DNA from: Balneolaceae bacterium
GTDB lineage: Bacteria > Bacteroidota > Rhodothermia > Balneolales > Balneolaceae
Direction: 5' to 3'
NCBI GenBank assembly: GCA_009711805.1
Contig: VEMX01000005.1
Coordinates: 47,018 to 111,017, forward strand
Length of the DNA stretch: 64,000 nt
The position numbers were made by a program, and so were the translations under genes. The first letter of the stretch is position 1, and every line of letters begins with the position of its first letter. The notes under the pieces were generated by a model. The model was not told the DNA's origin. It saw only the letters and a program-made list of their open reading frames with translations, and did no database searches. Below are positions 38,245-47,314 of the stretch, in pieces.

Positions 38245-40341
38245 GTGGAGTTTCAGGGATTTCAAAATTTACTTCCAACTATTGTTATAGTTGTGGTTAT
38301 AGCAGGACTTGGAGTCCTGTCCTGGTATTCTTATAAGAAAATCACAAGTATACCTGCTCTCTCTAAATGGGGATTAATCAGCCTGCGTGCTGCTGCTCTT
38401 ATTATCCTCTTCTTATTATTACTGAATCCCTATTTTTATTCTTCGGAAGAAGTTGAAGTAAAACCCAAAATTGCTGTATTCCTTGATAATTCGGAAAGCG
38501 TAGCTATTACCAAGGGAGATTATAACGGAAGGGAGAGCTATAACATTCTGATTAACGAGCTGGATTTTGACACAAAAGATCAATTTAACTTTGATTACTA
38601 TTCGATTGGGATGAACAGTACAGAATTTCATCCTGACTCCCTTACGTTGGATGAGACCCAAACTAATTTTTCCAGGGCAGTCGACAATATACTGGAGCTG
38701 GAGGACCGGTTTAAGGCGGGGGTTATCATTTCGGATGGAATCATTACGTATGGGAAAGACCCTTCGTTTGCCGTATCTGCGTCTTCCTTCCCGGTATATA
38801 CCATTGGTATTGGTGATACAAGCAGCGTTAAAGATATATCGGTTTCAAATGTGCTGACTAATGCTGACGGATATACCAACACCAAACAGCTTATTGAAGC
38901 TGAAATAACTCAATCTGGTTTTACGGATCAAACTGTGGTGGTTTCATTGATGGATGGAACTGAAGTGATAGAAAACCAAAACATCTCTTTTGAAACCAAT
39001 GTTCAGGTAAAAAAGGCTGTATTTGAACTGGAGCTGAGAGAAGCCGGGCTTAAACAGTATCAAATTAAAGTTAATCCTCTGGATGGGGAATGGACTGAGG
39101 CTAACAACCAAAAAACCTTTTCCATTAATGTTCTTGATAGCAAAGTTAAGATATTGCATATAGCTTTTAAGGTGCATCCCGATGTTAAAATGCTGCGGTC
39201 TATTATAAATGAAGACGCCAATAACGAACTCACCACTCTTACCTGGACAGGCGGAAGAAAGTTTATTGAAGAAATTCCCGAAGACAAAGATTTCAATCTG
39301 ATTATAGTACATGGCTTACCGCCTCGTAATCCCGCTTTAAATATTATCGATGATCTCTCTAAAACACCCACCATCTTGCTGGGCTTAGATGCCATACAAC
39401 GAAGTGGTTTACCGGCTTTCAATCAGCTTAGAATTATTAGCAGCAGGGCTAATCGTGCGGTTCAGGTTAGCATAAATAAGCTTTTAAGTTCAGATGAACA
39501 GGCTATTATGGAGTTGCCTGAATTCTCGGCAGAAGAACTTCCTGCCTTATTTTCCCCCTTAAAAGCAACCAATCCTGAGCCGGCGAGTAAAAATCTTTTT
39601 TCTTCAACCTATGAGAATATCGATACCAATTCGCCGGTCATTAGCATAATGGAGCGGGGAAATGTCCGCAGGGCTCATATCAATGCATGGGGCTGGTATC
39701 GCTTCTATCAAAGTACAAATAATGTACACAGACAGTTAACAGTAGATTTATTCACCAATATTGTTTCATGGACTTCCAGTGATCCTGACAATCGAAAGCT
39801 GCAAATATCCCCCTCTAAGCAGAGTTTTACCACCAGTGAAAAACCAGGTATTAATGCCAGCCTTCAAAATGAAAGTGGCAGCAGTGAGGAAGATGCTATT
39901 ATTGAAGTGCGCATTCTTACTGACGAAGAAAACTCCCGATCCTTTAATATGCAAAATGCAGGAAACGGAAATTACCGGCTGGATCTGCCAAATCTATCTG
40001 AGGGGCTCTTCAAGTTTGAGGCTACTGCCCGCAAGGGGAACCGGCTCATTGATGAACAAAGCGGTGAATTTCTTGTGTCTAATACAAGTACAGAGTTAAC
40101 TAATACCAATCGAAATGAAAGGCTTCTTAAAACCATAGCAGCCAATACCGGGGGAAATTATTTTAACTTTACCCAAACAGAAGCTTTTTGGGATAGCTTA
40201 CGGATTAATAATATTTCTGAACCTCAAACGGAAATAATTGAGAATTACGAGTTCCCCGTACGTTCTATATTCTGGTTTATACTTGTGTTGTTACTTCTTG
40301 GCAGCGAGTGGTTATTGCGTAAATTTTATTCTCTCCCCTAA
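38245..40341 (+). CDS. VWA-domain membrane protein
   Basis: A 698-residue inner-membrane protein. Two N-terminal helices (about 9-28 and 44-61) precede a VWA-like domain whose MIDAS motif is D81-N-S83-E-S85 (VFLDNSESV). A large periplasmic region of Ig-like and beta-rich character follows, and a C-terminal helix lies at about 675-692 (SIFWFILVLLLLGSEWLL). Start is GTG. The layout resembles the membrane VWA proteins that accompany MoxR in BatA/BatB-type clusters, but the long middle part is unlike them. Function unknown. Confidence 0.78.
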   Translation: MEFQGFQNLLPTIVIVVVIAGLGVLSWYSYKKITSIPALSKWGLISLRAAALIILFLLLLNPYFYSSEEVEVKPKIAVFLDNSESVAITKGDYNGRESYNILINELDFDTKDQFNFDYYSIGMNSTEFHPDSLTLDETQTNFSRAVDNILELEDRFKAGVIISDGIITYGKDPSFAVSASSFPVYTIGIGDTSSVKDISVSNVLTNADGYTNTKQLIEAEITQSGFTDQTVVVSLMDGTEVIENQNISFETNVQVKKAVFELELREAGLKQYQIKVNPLDGEWTEANNQKTFSINVLDSKVKILHIAFKVHPDVKMLRSIINEDANNELTTLTWTGGRKFIEEIPEDKDFNLIIVHGLPPRNPALNIIDDLSKTPTILLGLDAIQRSGLPAFNQLRIISSRANRAVQVSINKLLSSDEQAIMELPEFSAEELPALFSPLKATNPEPASKNLFSSTYENIDTNSPVISIMERGNVRRAHINAWGWYRFYQSTNNVHRQLTVDLFTNIVSWTSSDPDNRKLQISPSKQSFTTSEKPGINASLQNESGSSEEDAIIEVRILTDEENSRSFNMQNAGNGNYRLDLPNLSEGLFKFEATARKGNRLIDEQSGEFLVSNTSTELTNTNRNERLLKTIAANTGGNYFNFTQTEAFWDSLRINNISEPQTEIIENYEFPVRSIFWFILVLLLLGSEWLLRKFYSLP

Positions 40342-40863
40342 CTAATAGGTTATATGTCGCGCTTTTGACTTGCCTATACCCAGGGATGTAACGATATAAA
40401 TATTCCCATACTCTTTCTCTCCTATTTGCTTAAACCGTTCTTTGCCAAGCAAAGTATTAACTAAGAGTGGTGTGGTATTGGAATGCCCCACCACTAAAAT
40501 AGCCTCCCCTTTATGGTTGTTCACCAGTTGCTTCATCAGCTCTAAAGGAGTATCCATGTTGTATTCTTTAACCTGAAGCTTATTTATGGATGCTATTGGT
40601 TTTGCCGTCATTCTGGTTCTATTATAGGGAGTACTATAAACAGCATGTATGTCAAATGCAGCATTCAGGAGCTTTGTTAATCGATTAGCTCGTTCTACGC
40701 CCTTTGCAGACAGCCGGGGATCTTTGGTTTTTGTCTGCTTCTCTGCATGCCGTACAAAAATCAGGGTGGTAGAGTCTGCTGGCACTTCTTTTTGCTGTGC
40801 AAAAACCGTACTGCCAATTAATAGGATTGCCAATGCCAGGAAAATAAGTCTGGTATATTTCAT
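40342..40863 (-). CDS. Exported histidine phosphatase (SixA/phosphoglycerate-mutase-like)
   Basis: Small phosphohistidine phosphatase-family enzyme, 173 residues, with a signal peptide ending VFAQQ. The catalytic RHAEK (about 38-42), the second Arg in YSTPYNRTRMTA and the His in VVGHSNTTP are present. It is periplasmic by signal peptide, unlike cytosolic SixA. It converges with the VWA gene (stop immediately adjacent). Confidence 0.85.
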   Translation of the reverse strand: MKYTRLIFLALAILLIGSTVFAQQKEVPADSTTLIFVRHAEKQTKTKDPRLSAKGVERANRLTKLLNAAFDIHAVYSTPYNRTRMTAKPIASINKLQVKEYNMDTPLELMKQLVNNHKGEAILVVGHSNTTPLLVNTLLGKERFKQIGEKEYGNIYIVTSLGIGKSKARHITY

Positions 40864-40889
40864 AGTAGACAGGTTGATTCGTTGCTAAT

Positions 40890-40920
40890 ATAAAAAAAGG
40901 ACGGCTTAATACCGTCCTTT
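40890..40920 (-). terminator. Rho-independent terminator of the 40946-42645 unit
   Basis: On the minus strand a 9-bp stem (AAAGGACGG with CCGTCCTTT) around a seven-base loop is followed by a T-run (complement of the A-run at 40892-40898), the classical intrinsic terminator form. Confidence 0.85.
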
Positions 40921-40945
40921 ACTCTCCCACCATATATAAAATTAT

Positions 40946-42172
40946 TTACTTTCTGAATAGAACAATAACTAATCCTACGATTGCCAACAGAGAAACACCC
41001 AACAGAATTGGAATTATCCATGACCTGGGTTTTGCTTCATCCCGCCAGGTAGTCATTTCACTGTCAATAGAAGAGATTTGATGCATGGTGAGCACTTCCC
41101 CTTCCTGGACATATCTACTCCATTCATTTTTAATTTTGGTATTCCAGAATTGGTTGAATTTTTGAAATTTATCGTAATTCCCGGATGTCATCATTTTCTT
41201 CTGACTGCTTTTCTTCGACTCTTTAACAAAATTATCCAGAGCTAAAAAGAAGCTATAGCTATTATCAAAAGCTGAAAGATCAAATTTATTATTTTCCAGG
41301 TAGGTATCTAAAGAAGCCCACATACTCATGGAAGCTGAAGCCCGCCATTCTTCTAATTTAGATTCAACCCTATCTGACCACTCAACCCTATTCTCTCCTC
41401 CGTAAATACGGACAAGTCCATCTCCGATATCATTCCAGGCTTCATTAAAGCGTTTTTGGACGGCATACATTCGAAGGTAATCTTCTGTAGTAAAAGATTT
41501 ATTAGACCTTTTAAGTGTCTCGATATTATTATCAATGATCGTGTTGATGATAACCAAAGGGTTTTCATCATTCTCTATTTTGCCCGCCTGCATCTTATTT
41601 GTGAGTTCATCAGTTTTTTGGGGACTCAGGCCTTCATAAGCAATTAGCAGGGAATCCACTACATCCAGTATAAACTTATCCCTTTCTTGCATGCTTTGGC
41701 GATATCTCTTAACCAGTCCGGCAAGCCTTTTCTCACTTTCCTGCGAAGCTAATATTTCTTGTCGTAGAGAGTCGGAGTGTTTGTTTAAACGTTTAATCTC
41801 CCCTCTGAATGAAGTGATTTCTTTATTCAGTTCGGCCAGTTTTTCGTTTTTGTTTTCTATCACCAGCAGCCGCTGTTGAATCTCACGCCCCTTCTCTTTA
41901 AGCAAGCCAATTTCCCTGGTATAGTTTTCCGGGTATAGCGCGCTATTTAACAATTCACTGTGTTCCGTAAACTTCATATCCAACGAATCAACTTCCATGA
42001 TTAAACTATCTATTTCAGCAGCATTGGCGGCTGTACGAAGTTCTGATTCAAGGGTAGCGTATCTCTCTTTAAATTCTTCTTTTATTTGATAATCTGACTG
42101 CTGGGCAAAAAGACCGGCAGAACAAACACATACTAATAATATTGCCAGTATTGGTTTTGCACAAAATTTCAT
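40946..42172 (-). CDS. Exported coiled-coil protein with C-terminal membrane anchor
   Basis: A 408-residue protein with a signal peptide (cleavage near LFAQQ), a long charged coiled-coil (about 80-165, with heptads such as LKEKGREIQQRLLVIENKNEK given as region only), a helical middle part, and a C-terminal anchor (about 385-405, IIPILLGVSLLAIVGLVIVL). The anchor is followed by RK. I do not recognise a family. It is translationally coupled to the upstream lipoprotein gene (ATGA overlap). Confidence 0.72.
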   Translation of the reverse strand: MKFCAKPILAILLVCVCSAGLFAQQSDYQIKEEFKERYATLESELRTAANAAEIDSLIMEVDSLDMKFTEHSELLNSALYPENYTREIGLLKEKGREIQQRLLVIENKNEKLAELNKEITSFRGEIKRLNKHSDSLRQEILASQESEKRLAGLVKRYRQSMQERDKFILDVVDSLLIAYEGLSPQKTDELTNKMQAGKIENDENPLVIINTIIDNNIETLKRSNKSFTTEDYLRMYAVQKRFNEAWNDIGDGLVRIYGGENRVEWSDRVESKLEEWRASASMSMWASLDTYLENNKFDLSAFDNSYSFFLALDNFVKESKKSSQKKMMTSGNYDKFQKFNQFWNTKIKNEWSRYVQEGEVLTMHQISSIDSEMTTWRDEAKPRSWIIPILLGVSLLAIVGLVIVLFRK

Positions 42173-42645
42173 GATTGGTCCTCCTTTTCAATTGAATTAA
42201 TTCCGCTGGATGTCAAGCTTACTATTGTTGATGATTTCTGATCCAAAAGGTGTACATACGGGCTTCGCAGATTAAAAGCGGGATCGATTAACCCATTCTC
42301 TGCAACCTTAATCTTCTCTTTTAAAATAAGTTTCCCTTCTCCCTGCTCCATCACATATACATGATTGAAACCGTTAGCGGTTATGAAATAATAGCCTTCA
42401 GAGTTTCGGATCAGGCGTACTTCATCCACTTTAAGTTCATCTATGTCATTAAATTCTTGTTGCTGGATAGGCAGGATATTAAAGTGCAGTCCATGCCGTT
42501 GATCATATACTTGTCCATCTTTTTCAGGAATCAAAACAGACTCAATGCGGTGAGCGTAATCTACATTGCTAACTTCAAAAGAGCTTTTACAAGCCGTGAA
42601 GAGCAGAACAGTACAAATGATAAAAAGAGTTTTTTTCTGAAACAT
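42169..42645 (-). CDS. Small lipoprotein of unknown family
   Basis: A 158-residue lipoprotein with lipobox LFTAC (about residue 19), then a mostly beta-rich body (EVRLIRNSEGYYFITANGF, LRSPYVHLLDQ). No catalytic motif. It overlaps the coiled-coil membrane protein gene by four bases (ATGA), so the two are probably partners at the cell envelope. A shared terminator follows at 40890-40920. Confidence 0.7.
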   Translation of the reverse strand: MFQKKTLFIICTVLLFTACKSSFEVSNVDYAHRIESVLIPEKDGQVYDQRHGLHFNILPIQQQEFNDIDELKVDEVRLIRNSEGYYFITANGFNHVYVMEQGEGKLILKEKIKVAENGLIDPAFNLRSPYVHLLDQKSSTIVSLTSSGINSIEKEDQS

Positions 42646-42722
42646 TGTGTTAACCTCTCTAATGTAATTGGATGTGTTACCAATTATATAAGTACAGGCT
42701 CATAATGTTCCTTAAGTATTAA

Positions 42723-43265
42723 TTACTCAATAAGGATACTTTCAATTTGAGTGCTATCTTCAAGCATTTTCCGGCCTTCTAAAAAAGAGAGTTCAATAAT
42801 AAAGGAATAGCCTACTACTTCTCCCCCCAGCCGTTTTACCAATCGGGTTGCAGCTGCGGCCGTGCCTCCGGTGGCAATTAAATCATCATGGATTAAAACC
42901 CTTGCGTTTTCCGGTATGGCATCTTTATGCAGTTCTACACTATCTTCTCCATATTCAAGTGCATAGGTTTCTGATATTGATGCAGCCGGAAGTTTACCTG
43001 GCTTACGAACGGGTACAAAACCGGCGTTAAGATCCATTGCTAAATTGGTGCCAAACAAAAACCCTCTTGATTCCAACCCTACTACACAATCTATATTATG
43101 GTGCCTGAATGGCTTTGAAAGCATATATGAGGTTAGTTCGAGCGCTCTTTTGTCTTGCAGCAGGGTGGTAATATCTTTAAACTGAATTCCCTTTTTGGGG
43201 AAGTCGTTGACTGTTCTGATATTCTCTTTTATATATTCTTTTATGCTTTGATCTACTTTTTCCAT
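42723..43265 (-). CDS. apt: Adenine phosphoribosyltransferase
   Basis: Converts adenine and PRPP to AMP. The PRPP-binding motif is VLIHDDLIATGGTAAAA, the N-terminal FPKKGIQFKDITTLL block is typical, and VGLESRGFLFG is conserved. The 180 residues are full length. It is divergent from tadA across a 57-base gap. Confidence 0.95.
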   Translation of the reverse strand: MEKVDQSIKEYIKENIRTVNDFPKKGIQFKDITTLLQDKRALELTSYMLSKPFRHHNIDCVVGLESRGFLFGTNLAMDLNAGFVPVRKPGKLPAASISETYALEYGEDSVELHKDAIPENARVLIHDDLIATGGTAAAATRLVKRLGGEVVGYSFIIELSFLEGRKMLEDSTQIESILIE

Positions 43266-43322
43266 TCAAATAAGATTAAGTTCAGCCGAAGGTAGTCAAA
43301 ACCAGATATAGCAATCAAGTTT

Positions 43323-43799
43323 ATGAACAAATTAGATATACAGCATGCCCGGAAACATCAAAAGTTCATGGCCAGGGCTTTTATGTTGGCCGAGCAGGCT
43401 TTGGATGAAGATGAGGTTCCCGTTGGGGCTATTATTGTGAAAGACGATGAAATTATAGGTAAAGGATATAACCAGGTTCAACGCCTAAATGATCCTACTG
43501 CCCATGCCGAAATACTTGCTATCTCTGCAGCTTGTGCCAACATTGGAGAAAAGTACTTATCGGGCTGCACTATGTATGTAACCCTTGAACCTTGTCCTAT
43601 GTGTGCAGGAGCTCTTGTATGGTCCAAAATAGACCGGCTTGTGTACGGAGCCCAGGATGCCCGGACGGGAGCTTGCGGCAGCTTATTTAACCTGGCTGCA
43701 AATCAGAAGTTAAACCATCAGGCCGAGGTCATTCAGGGAATTATGGAAAAGGACAGTGAACATTTGCTCAAAAGCTTCTTTGCCAAAAGACGAAAATAA
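43323..43799 (+). CDS. tadA: tRNA-specific adenosine deaminase TadA
   Basis: Deaminates A34 to inosine in tRNA-Arg(ACG). Zinc motifs are HAEIL (His and catalytic Glu) and LEPCPMCAGALVW (two Cys). Length (158) and the N-terminal FMARAFMLAEQALDEDEVPVGAI segment (in parts) match TadA rather than free-base deaminases. GACGSLFNLAANQKLNHQAEV is the typical C-terminal loop. Confidence 0.93.
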   Translation: MNKLDIQHARKHQKFMARAFMLAEQALDEDEVPVGAIIVKDDEIIGKGYNQVQRLNDPTAHAEILAISAACANIGEKYLSGCTMYVTLEPCPMCAGALVWSKIDRLVYGAQDARTGACGSLFNLAANQKLNHQAEVIQGIMEKDSEHLLKSFFAKRRK

Positions 43800-43910
43800 T
43801 AGGCTCATGTTGATTTGTGTGGGTATTGGATTCCTCATTCATTGAGGGGGCTGTTATTGGTGAATTTTTGTTTGCAGTTCTATGAAGATATGAACGAGAA
43901 AAAGTAAGCA

Positions 43911-46457
43911 CTATAGATGCTCAGTAATTTTTTTAACCATATGAGTAATCGATGGAGTTTCTGCTCCCCTTTTGTGATTCTGATAACCGATCTCAAAACA
44001 CAGCTTCCACTGCTTGCATAAAATACTGATTGCATCCACAAAGGTATATTCTGAATCATACATATTGGTAGATTCTGAGGTAACACCATTCAACTCTATT
44101 ACTTTTATGTCTGCCCCGGCTTTAAACTGATCCAGAGTGGAAACCTTAAGATCGTACCGGCCAAAGTAGAAGCCCTCAAAACTTTTACTGATCTTATCTA
44201 ATTGCTGAAGTAGTTCAGGTGATTTTAGGTGTGTAGCGTCCCAAAAAACAGCCCCCCTGGCGTGTGTCCCCAGTTCAACCAGGTGAATTTGTTTTCCCTT
44301 TTCAGGAATATGGTATAAATCATCTATCTGTTCCTCAAAATGTACTTCCGCCATGCATACGGCTCGTTCATCTTCTAATATTAAATGCTCAAGGGTATGG
44401 TTTCCATCTCCTGTTAAGGTTAGAAGGTTTTTGCCGGTAATGGAATATATATTCCCTTTTTCTTGATTGGGATAACGATAATAAAATACTCCAAACTCTT
44501 TTCCCAATACAAACTCCTGAATTATCATATCCTCACTCAACTCAGAGAGGTGATTTTCAAGTTCCTGGCTGTTTTTTATAATGAGTACCCCTTCTCCTCT
44601 TTGTCCCTGATCAGGTTTTAGTACTATGGGGAAGTCTAACTCTTTGTTTTCCATAAAAGAGTGTGCTTCTTGGATTCTTTGGGGTATATCCCAATTTGCC
44701 CGAAGTATGGCAAAGCTTGCAACACTGTTCTGAAGTCCAATCTGACTAAGAATCTCATATTTAGATTCTCCAATAAAACCACCTTCCGGCATCCCCGGAT
44801 TGGCTGCAGTGCATACCGTCAGTTTTTTGAATTTAATCCATAGATATACAACATAAAGCACTATCGGAAAATAGATGACATATATGGGCCAAAACTCCCA
44901 ATTTCGAAGTCTCCTCCACTTTCCTATCATCAGCCTTCTACCCCTGTAAGTTAACATAGGAATAAAGAATTTGAATACAGCCATAATCAGCAGAACAACT
45001 CCAAGCAACACCCAAATTACATAATCCTGGTACAGTGTAAAGTAATAAATAAGCTTTTGGCCGGCCAGAACAGAAGCCCCTACCAGGATTGGCGTCCACA
45101 TTATGGAAGCTATTCCAAAATAAAGGATGAACATCAGAAAACTGGCGTCAATAATACCCGCACTTAGATAAGTTGGGAAGCGACTTCCTGGAATAAACCG
45201 GCTGATTATAATAATAACAGGTCCCTTAGCCTCGAACCAATGATTGGTGCGTTCAATATCTCTTTCTGAAATAAACCATTTGACAGGCGCTTTTTTAAGC
45301 ACGGCTGCTCCCAGCCATTTTCCAAGAAGGTATACCAGGATATCCCCGATAAATATACCGATCAGACAAGCGGTGACAGCCGGAACAAAACCAATTAATC
45401 CCCTTGCAGCCATCAATCCGGCCCCAATACAGCTAAGGTCTTCGGATACAAAAGTTGACACAATGATCAGAAGCATGACTAATACCAGCGATCCCCCTTC
45501 GATGCGATAGGTTTCACTTCCCCTGAATGGAATAAGAGATTGTGCTATATCCAGGTTTGTGATCTCAATATCCGTTTGACCGGCTGTTTGAAGAAAGCTC
45601 TTCAGCCCTGATACAACTTCATTTGACGTTTTCAACGACTGACATTGGTAAGTTAACAACTTGCTTTGTGGGATAATACGATTATGCTCTATGGCAATGC
45701 CGGAAGCAACTTGCGGGTCATCCAGGCAATGCTGAATCTGTACGGGGATATCCAAGTTCTGAAACAGTTTCCTTATTTTCCTCTGATCGGAGCTGTTCAT
45801 GATTTTATAGAAAGCAATTTCTTCTTCTACATCTATAAGCCCAAAGTGCGGGATTCCATATTTTGCCAGTTCAAGAAATAATAATTGAGCTGTGTATATC
45901 CCATGATTTAAATGATAGCCTCCCAGTAACTCCAGTTCCTGTACCCCATAAGAGGATAACAGACTGAGTGATTGTACATCTATATCGGTTTCATTAGCGA
46001 GGTGAACTCCAGCCAATGTCCCGTATTTATACCCCACCACATGTACCTTATCTACCCGGAGTTTCTGCATCAGTTGCCGGGCAATCATACCTTGGTAATG
46101 AAATGAATGTCCCCCGGGATATTGTGAGGCTACGAGGTTAATAAAATCTGGGGTAATTACACGGAAGCTATCTGCGAGTTGCGAAGATATATAGGTAAGC
46201 TTATCCTCTTCCTTGCGGGTAATATTCAACAGCAGAACTACATCGGGATCCTCAGAAGAACCATTGTATTCATCCTGATATGAAATATTAATGGCTGCGG
46301 AGGAACCTGGTGCATTTAATTCAACACTGGGGAGAGTTGATGGTTTTTCAGCTACCCCACCCCACCTCAGTATCACATAATTCAAGGAAAGGCATACAAC
46401 ATAACAAACCAGAAAGAGCTTCCATGTTCTGCTTATTGAAGACATGTTAGTTTTCAT
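43911..46457 (-). CDS. Alpha/beta-hydrolase-like + DedA (VTT) + ATP-grasp fusion protein
   Basis: An 848-residue membrane protein with three parts. First is an N-terminal anchor (14-31) and an alpha/beta-hydrolase-like domain (about 70-290) whose nucleophile elbow reads G142-Y-K144-Y-G146, so the serine is replaced and the domain is probably non-catalytic. Second is a DedA/VTT membrane domain (about 322-500) with ED at 339-340 and SRFIPGSRFPTY (419-430), the conserved arginines of lipid-flipping DedA proteins. Third, after two more helices, is an ATP-grasp ligase domain (about 560-830) with VLKPDQGQRGEGV (612-624), IIQEF (645-649), GRYDLKV (766-772) and the metal-binding VIELNGVTSE (786-795). 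It is the third gene of an acyltransferase operon. I know no characterised protein of this architecture. Confidence 0.82.
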   Translation of the reverse strand: MKTNMSSISRTWKLFLVCYVVCLSLNYVILRWGGVAEKPSTLPSVELNAPGSSAAINISYQDEYNGSSEDPDVVLLLNITRKEEDKLTYISSQLADSFRVITPDFINLVASQYPGGHSFHYQGMIARQLMQKLRVDKVHVVGYKYGTLAGVHLANETDIDVQSLSLLSSYGVQELELLGGYHLNHGIYTAQLLFLELAKYGIPHFGLIDVEEEIAFYKIMNSSDQRKIRKLFQNLDIPVQIQHCLDDPQVASGIAIEHNRIIPQSKLLTYQCQSLKTSNEVVSGLKSFLQTAGQTDIEITNLDIAQSLIPFRGSETYRIEGGSLVLVMLLIIVSTFVSEDLSCIGAGLMAARGLIGFVPAVTACLIGIFIGDILVYLLGKWLGAAVLKKAPVKWFISERDIERTNHWFEAKGPVIIIISRFIPGSRFPTYLSAGIIDASFLMFILYFGIASIMWTPILVGASVLAGQKLIYYFTLYQDYVIWVLLGVVLLIMAVFKFFIPMLTYRGRRLMIGKWRRLRNWEFWPIYVIYFPIVLYVVYLWIKFKKLTVCTAANPGMPEGGFIGESKYEILSQIGLQNSVASFAILRANWDIPQRIQEAHSFMENKELDFPIVLKPDQGQRGEGVLIIKNSQELENHLSELSEDMIIQEFVLGKEFGVFYYRYPNQEKGNIYSITGKNLLTLTGDGNHTLEHLILEDERAVCMAEVHFEEQIDDLYHIPEKGKQIHLVELGTHARGAVFWDATHLKSPELLQQLDKISKSFEGFYFGRYDLKVSTLDQFKAGADIKVIELNGVTSESTNMYDSEYTFVDAISILCKQWKLCFEIGYQNHKRGAETPSITHMVKKITEHL

Positions 46458-46534
46458 ACACTGAATTCCAATATTTCAGTTTCAAGAAGTTAATCCTTAT
46501 CAAAATTTATGAATGTACGTTTATGGAAACCTTT

Positions 46535-47293
46535 TTACTTTGTTACGGGAATAAAGTCAGATCTCACACATTCTTCCAGTTTTTTTGAAAGTGTCTTACG
46601 GTTATTCATGATCACTTTCTGATCCCCAAAAGTTATATGGGCGGAAATCTTCTTTAATTTCAACAGATTAAAAAAATGAACGAAGAATGGGGTTTCTGTC
46701 CACCAACAAACTGCTTTAGAGGCTGGTTCTTCTCCATCACCGGTTGAGTAGTTAATTACCGCATATGACACCGGCATTTTAACCTCAGCTGGATATTGAA
46801 GTAACGAAGAGCGGAATGGCAATACTTCTTTTCCGTCACTGGTTGTGCTTTCCGGGAACATGATAATACCTTGGTCTTCTGTAATATTATGCTGAATAAG
46901 CCGGTTAACCCGGGTAATATCTCTTCTTTTTTCCCGGTCGATAAATAAAATCCCACAACTTTTTATGATGCTTCCAATTAACGGCCACGATTTAACATCA
47001 CTTTTGGCAATAAAAAGTCCCCGAACTTTTGAGAACAACAGAAATACATCAATATAACTTAAGTGATTGGATACCAGAAAAAATGGAGGCCCTGGCGGTG
47101 TTCCCTTAACGGTGATCTGCATCCCAAGAACAGTACAGGCGAATTTTCCCCACTTATTCAATAAATGACTTCTGTGAAACTCATAATTCAATCCAAGTAA
47201 GGATAGAAATGCCACCATCATTATGAGTGCATAAAAAAACAGTGTACCCGCTAAAAAAACAATAAGTTTTAAAAAGGCCCTTCCCGATTTCAT
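46535..47293 (-). CDS. PlsC/GlsA/OlsA-type acyltransferase
   Basis: Membrane-associated 1-acylglycerol-3-phosphate acyltransferase family enzyme, 252 residues. An N-terminal helix (about 8-34) is followed by the HX4D motif NHLSYIDVF (H77, D82) and FPESTTSDG, where the usual Gly of FPEGT is Ser. It lies 21 bases downstream of a GNAT N-acyltransferase, the gene pair that makes glycine lipids (GlsB/GlsA) in Bacteroides and ornithine lipids (OlsB/OlsA) elsewhere. O-acylation of an N-acyl amino acid is therefore more likely than phosphatidate synthesis. Confidence 0.83.
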   Translation of the reverse strand: MKSGRAFLKLIVFLAGTLFFYALIMMVAFLSLLGLNYEFHRSHLLNKWGKFACTVLGMQITVKGTPPGPPFFLVSNHLSYIDVFLLFSKVRGLFIAKSDVKSWPLIGSIIKSCGILFIDREKRRDITRVNRLIQHNITEDQGIIMFPESTTSDGKEVLPFRSSLLQYPAEVKMPVSYAVINYSTGDGEEPASKAVCWWTETPFFVHFFNLLKLKKISAHITFGDQKVIMNNRKTLSKKLEECVRSDFIPVTK

Positions 47294-47314
47294 AGATAGA
47301 AACTAATAATAATT

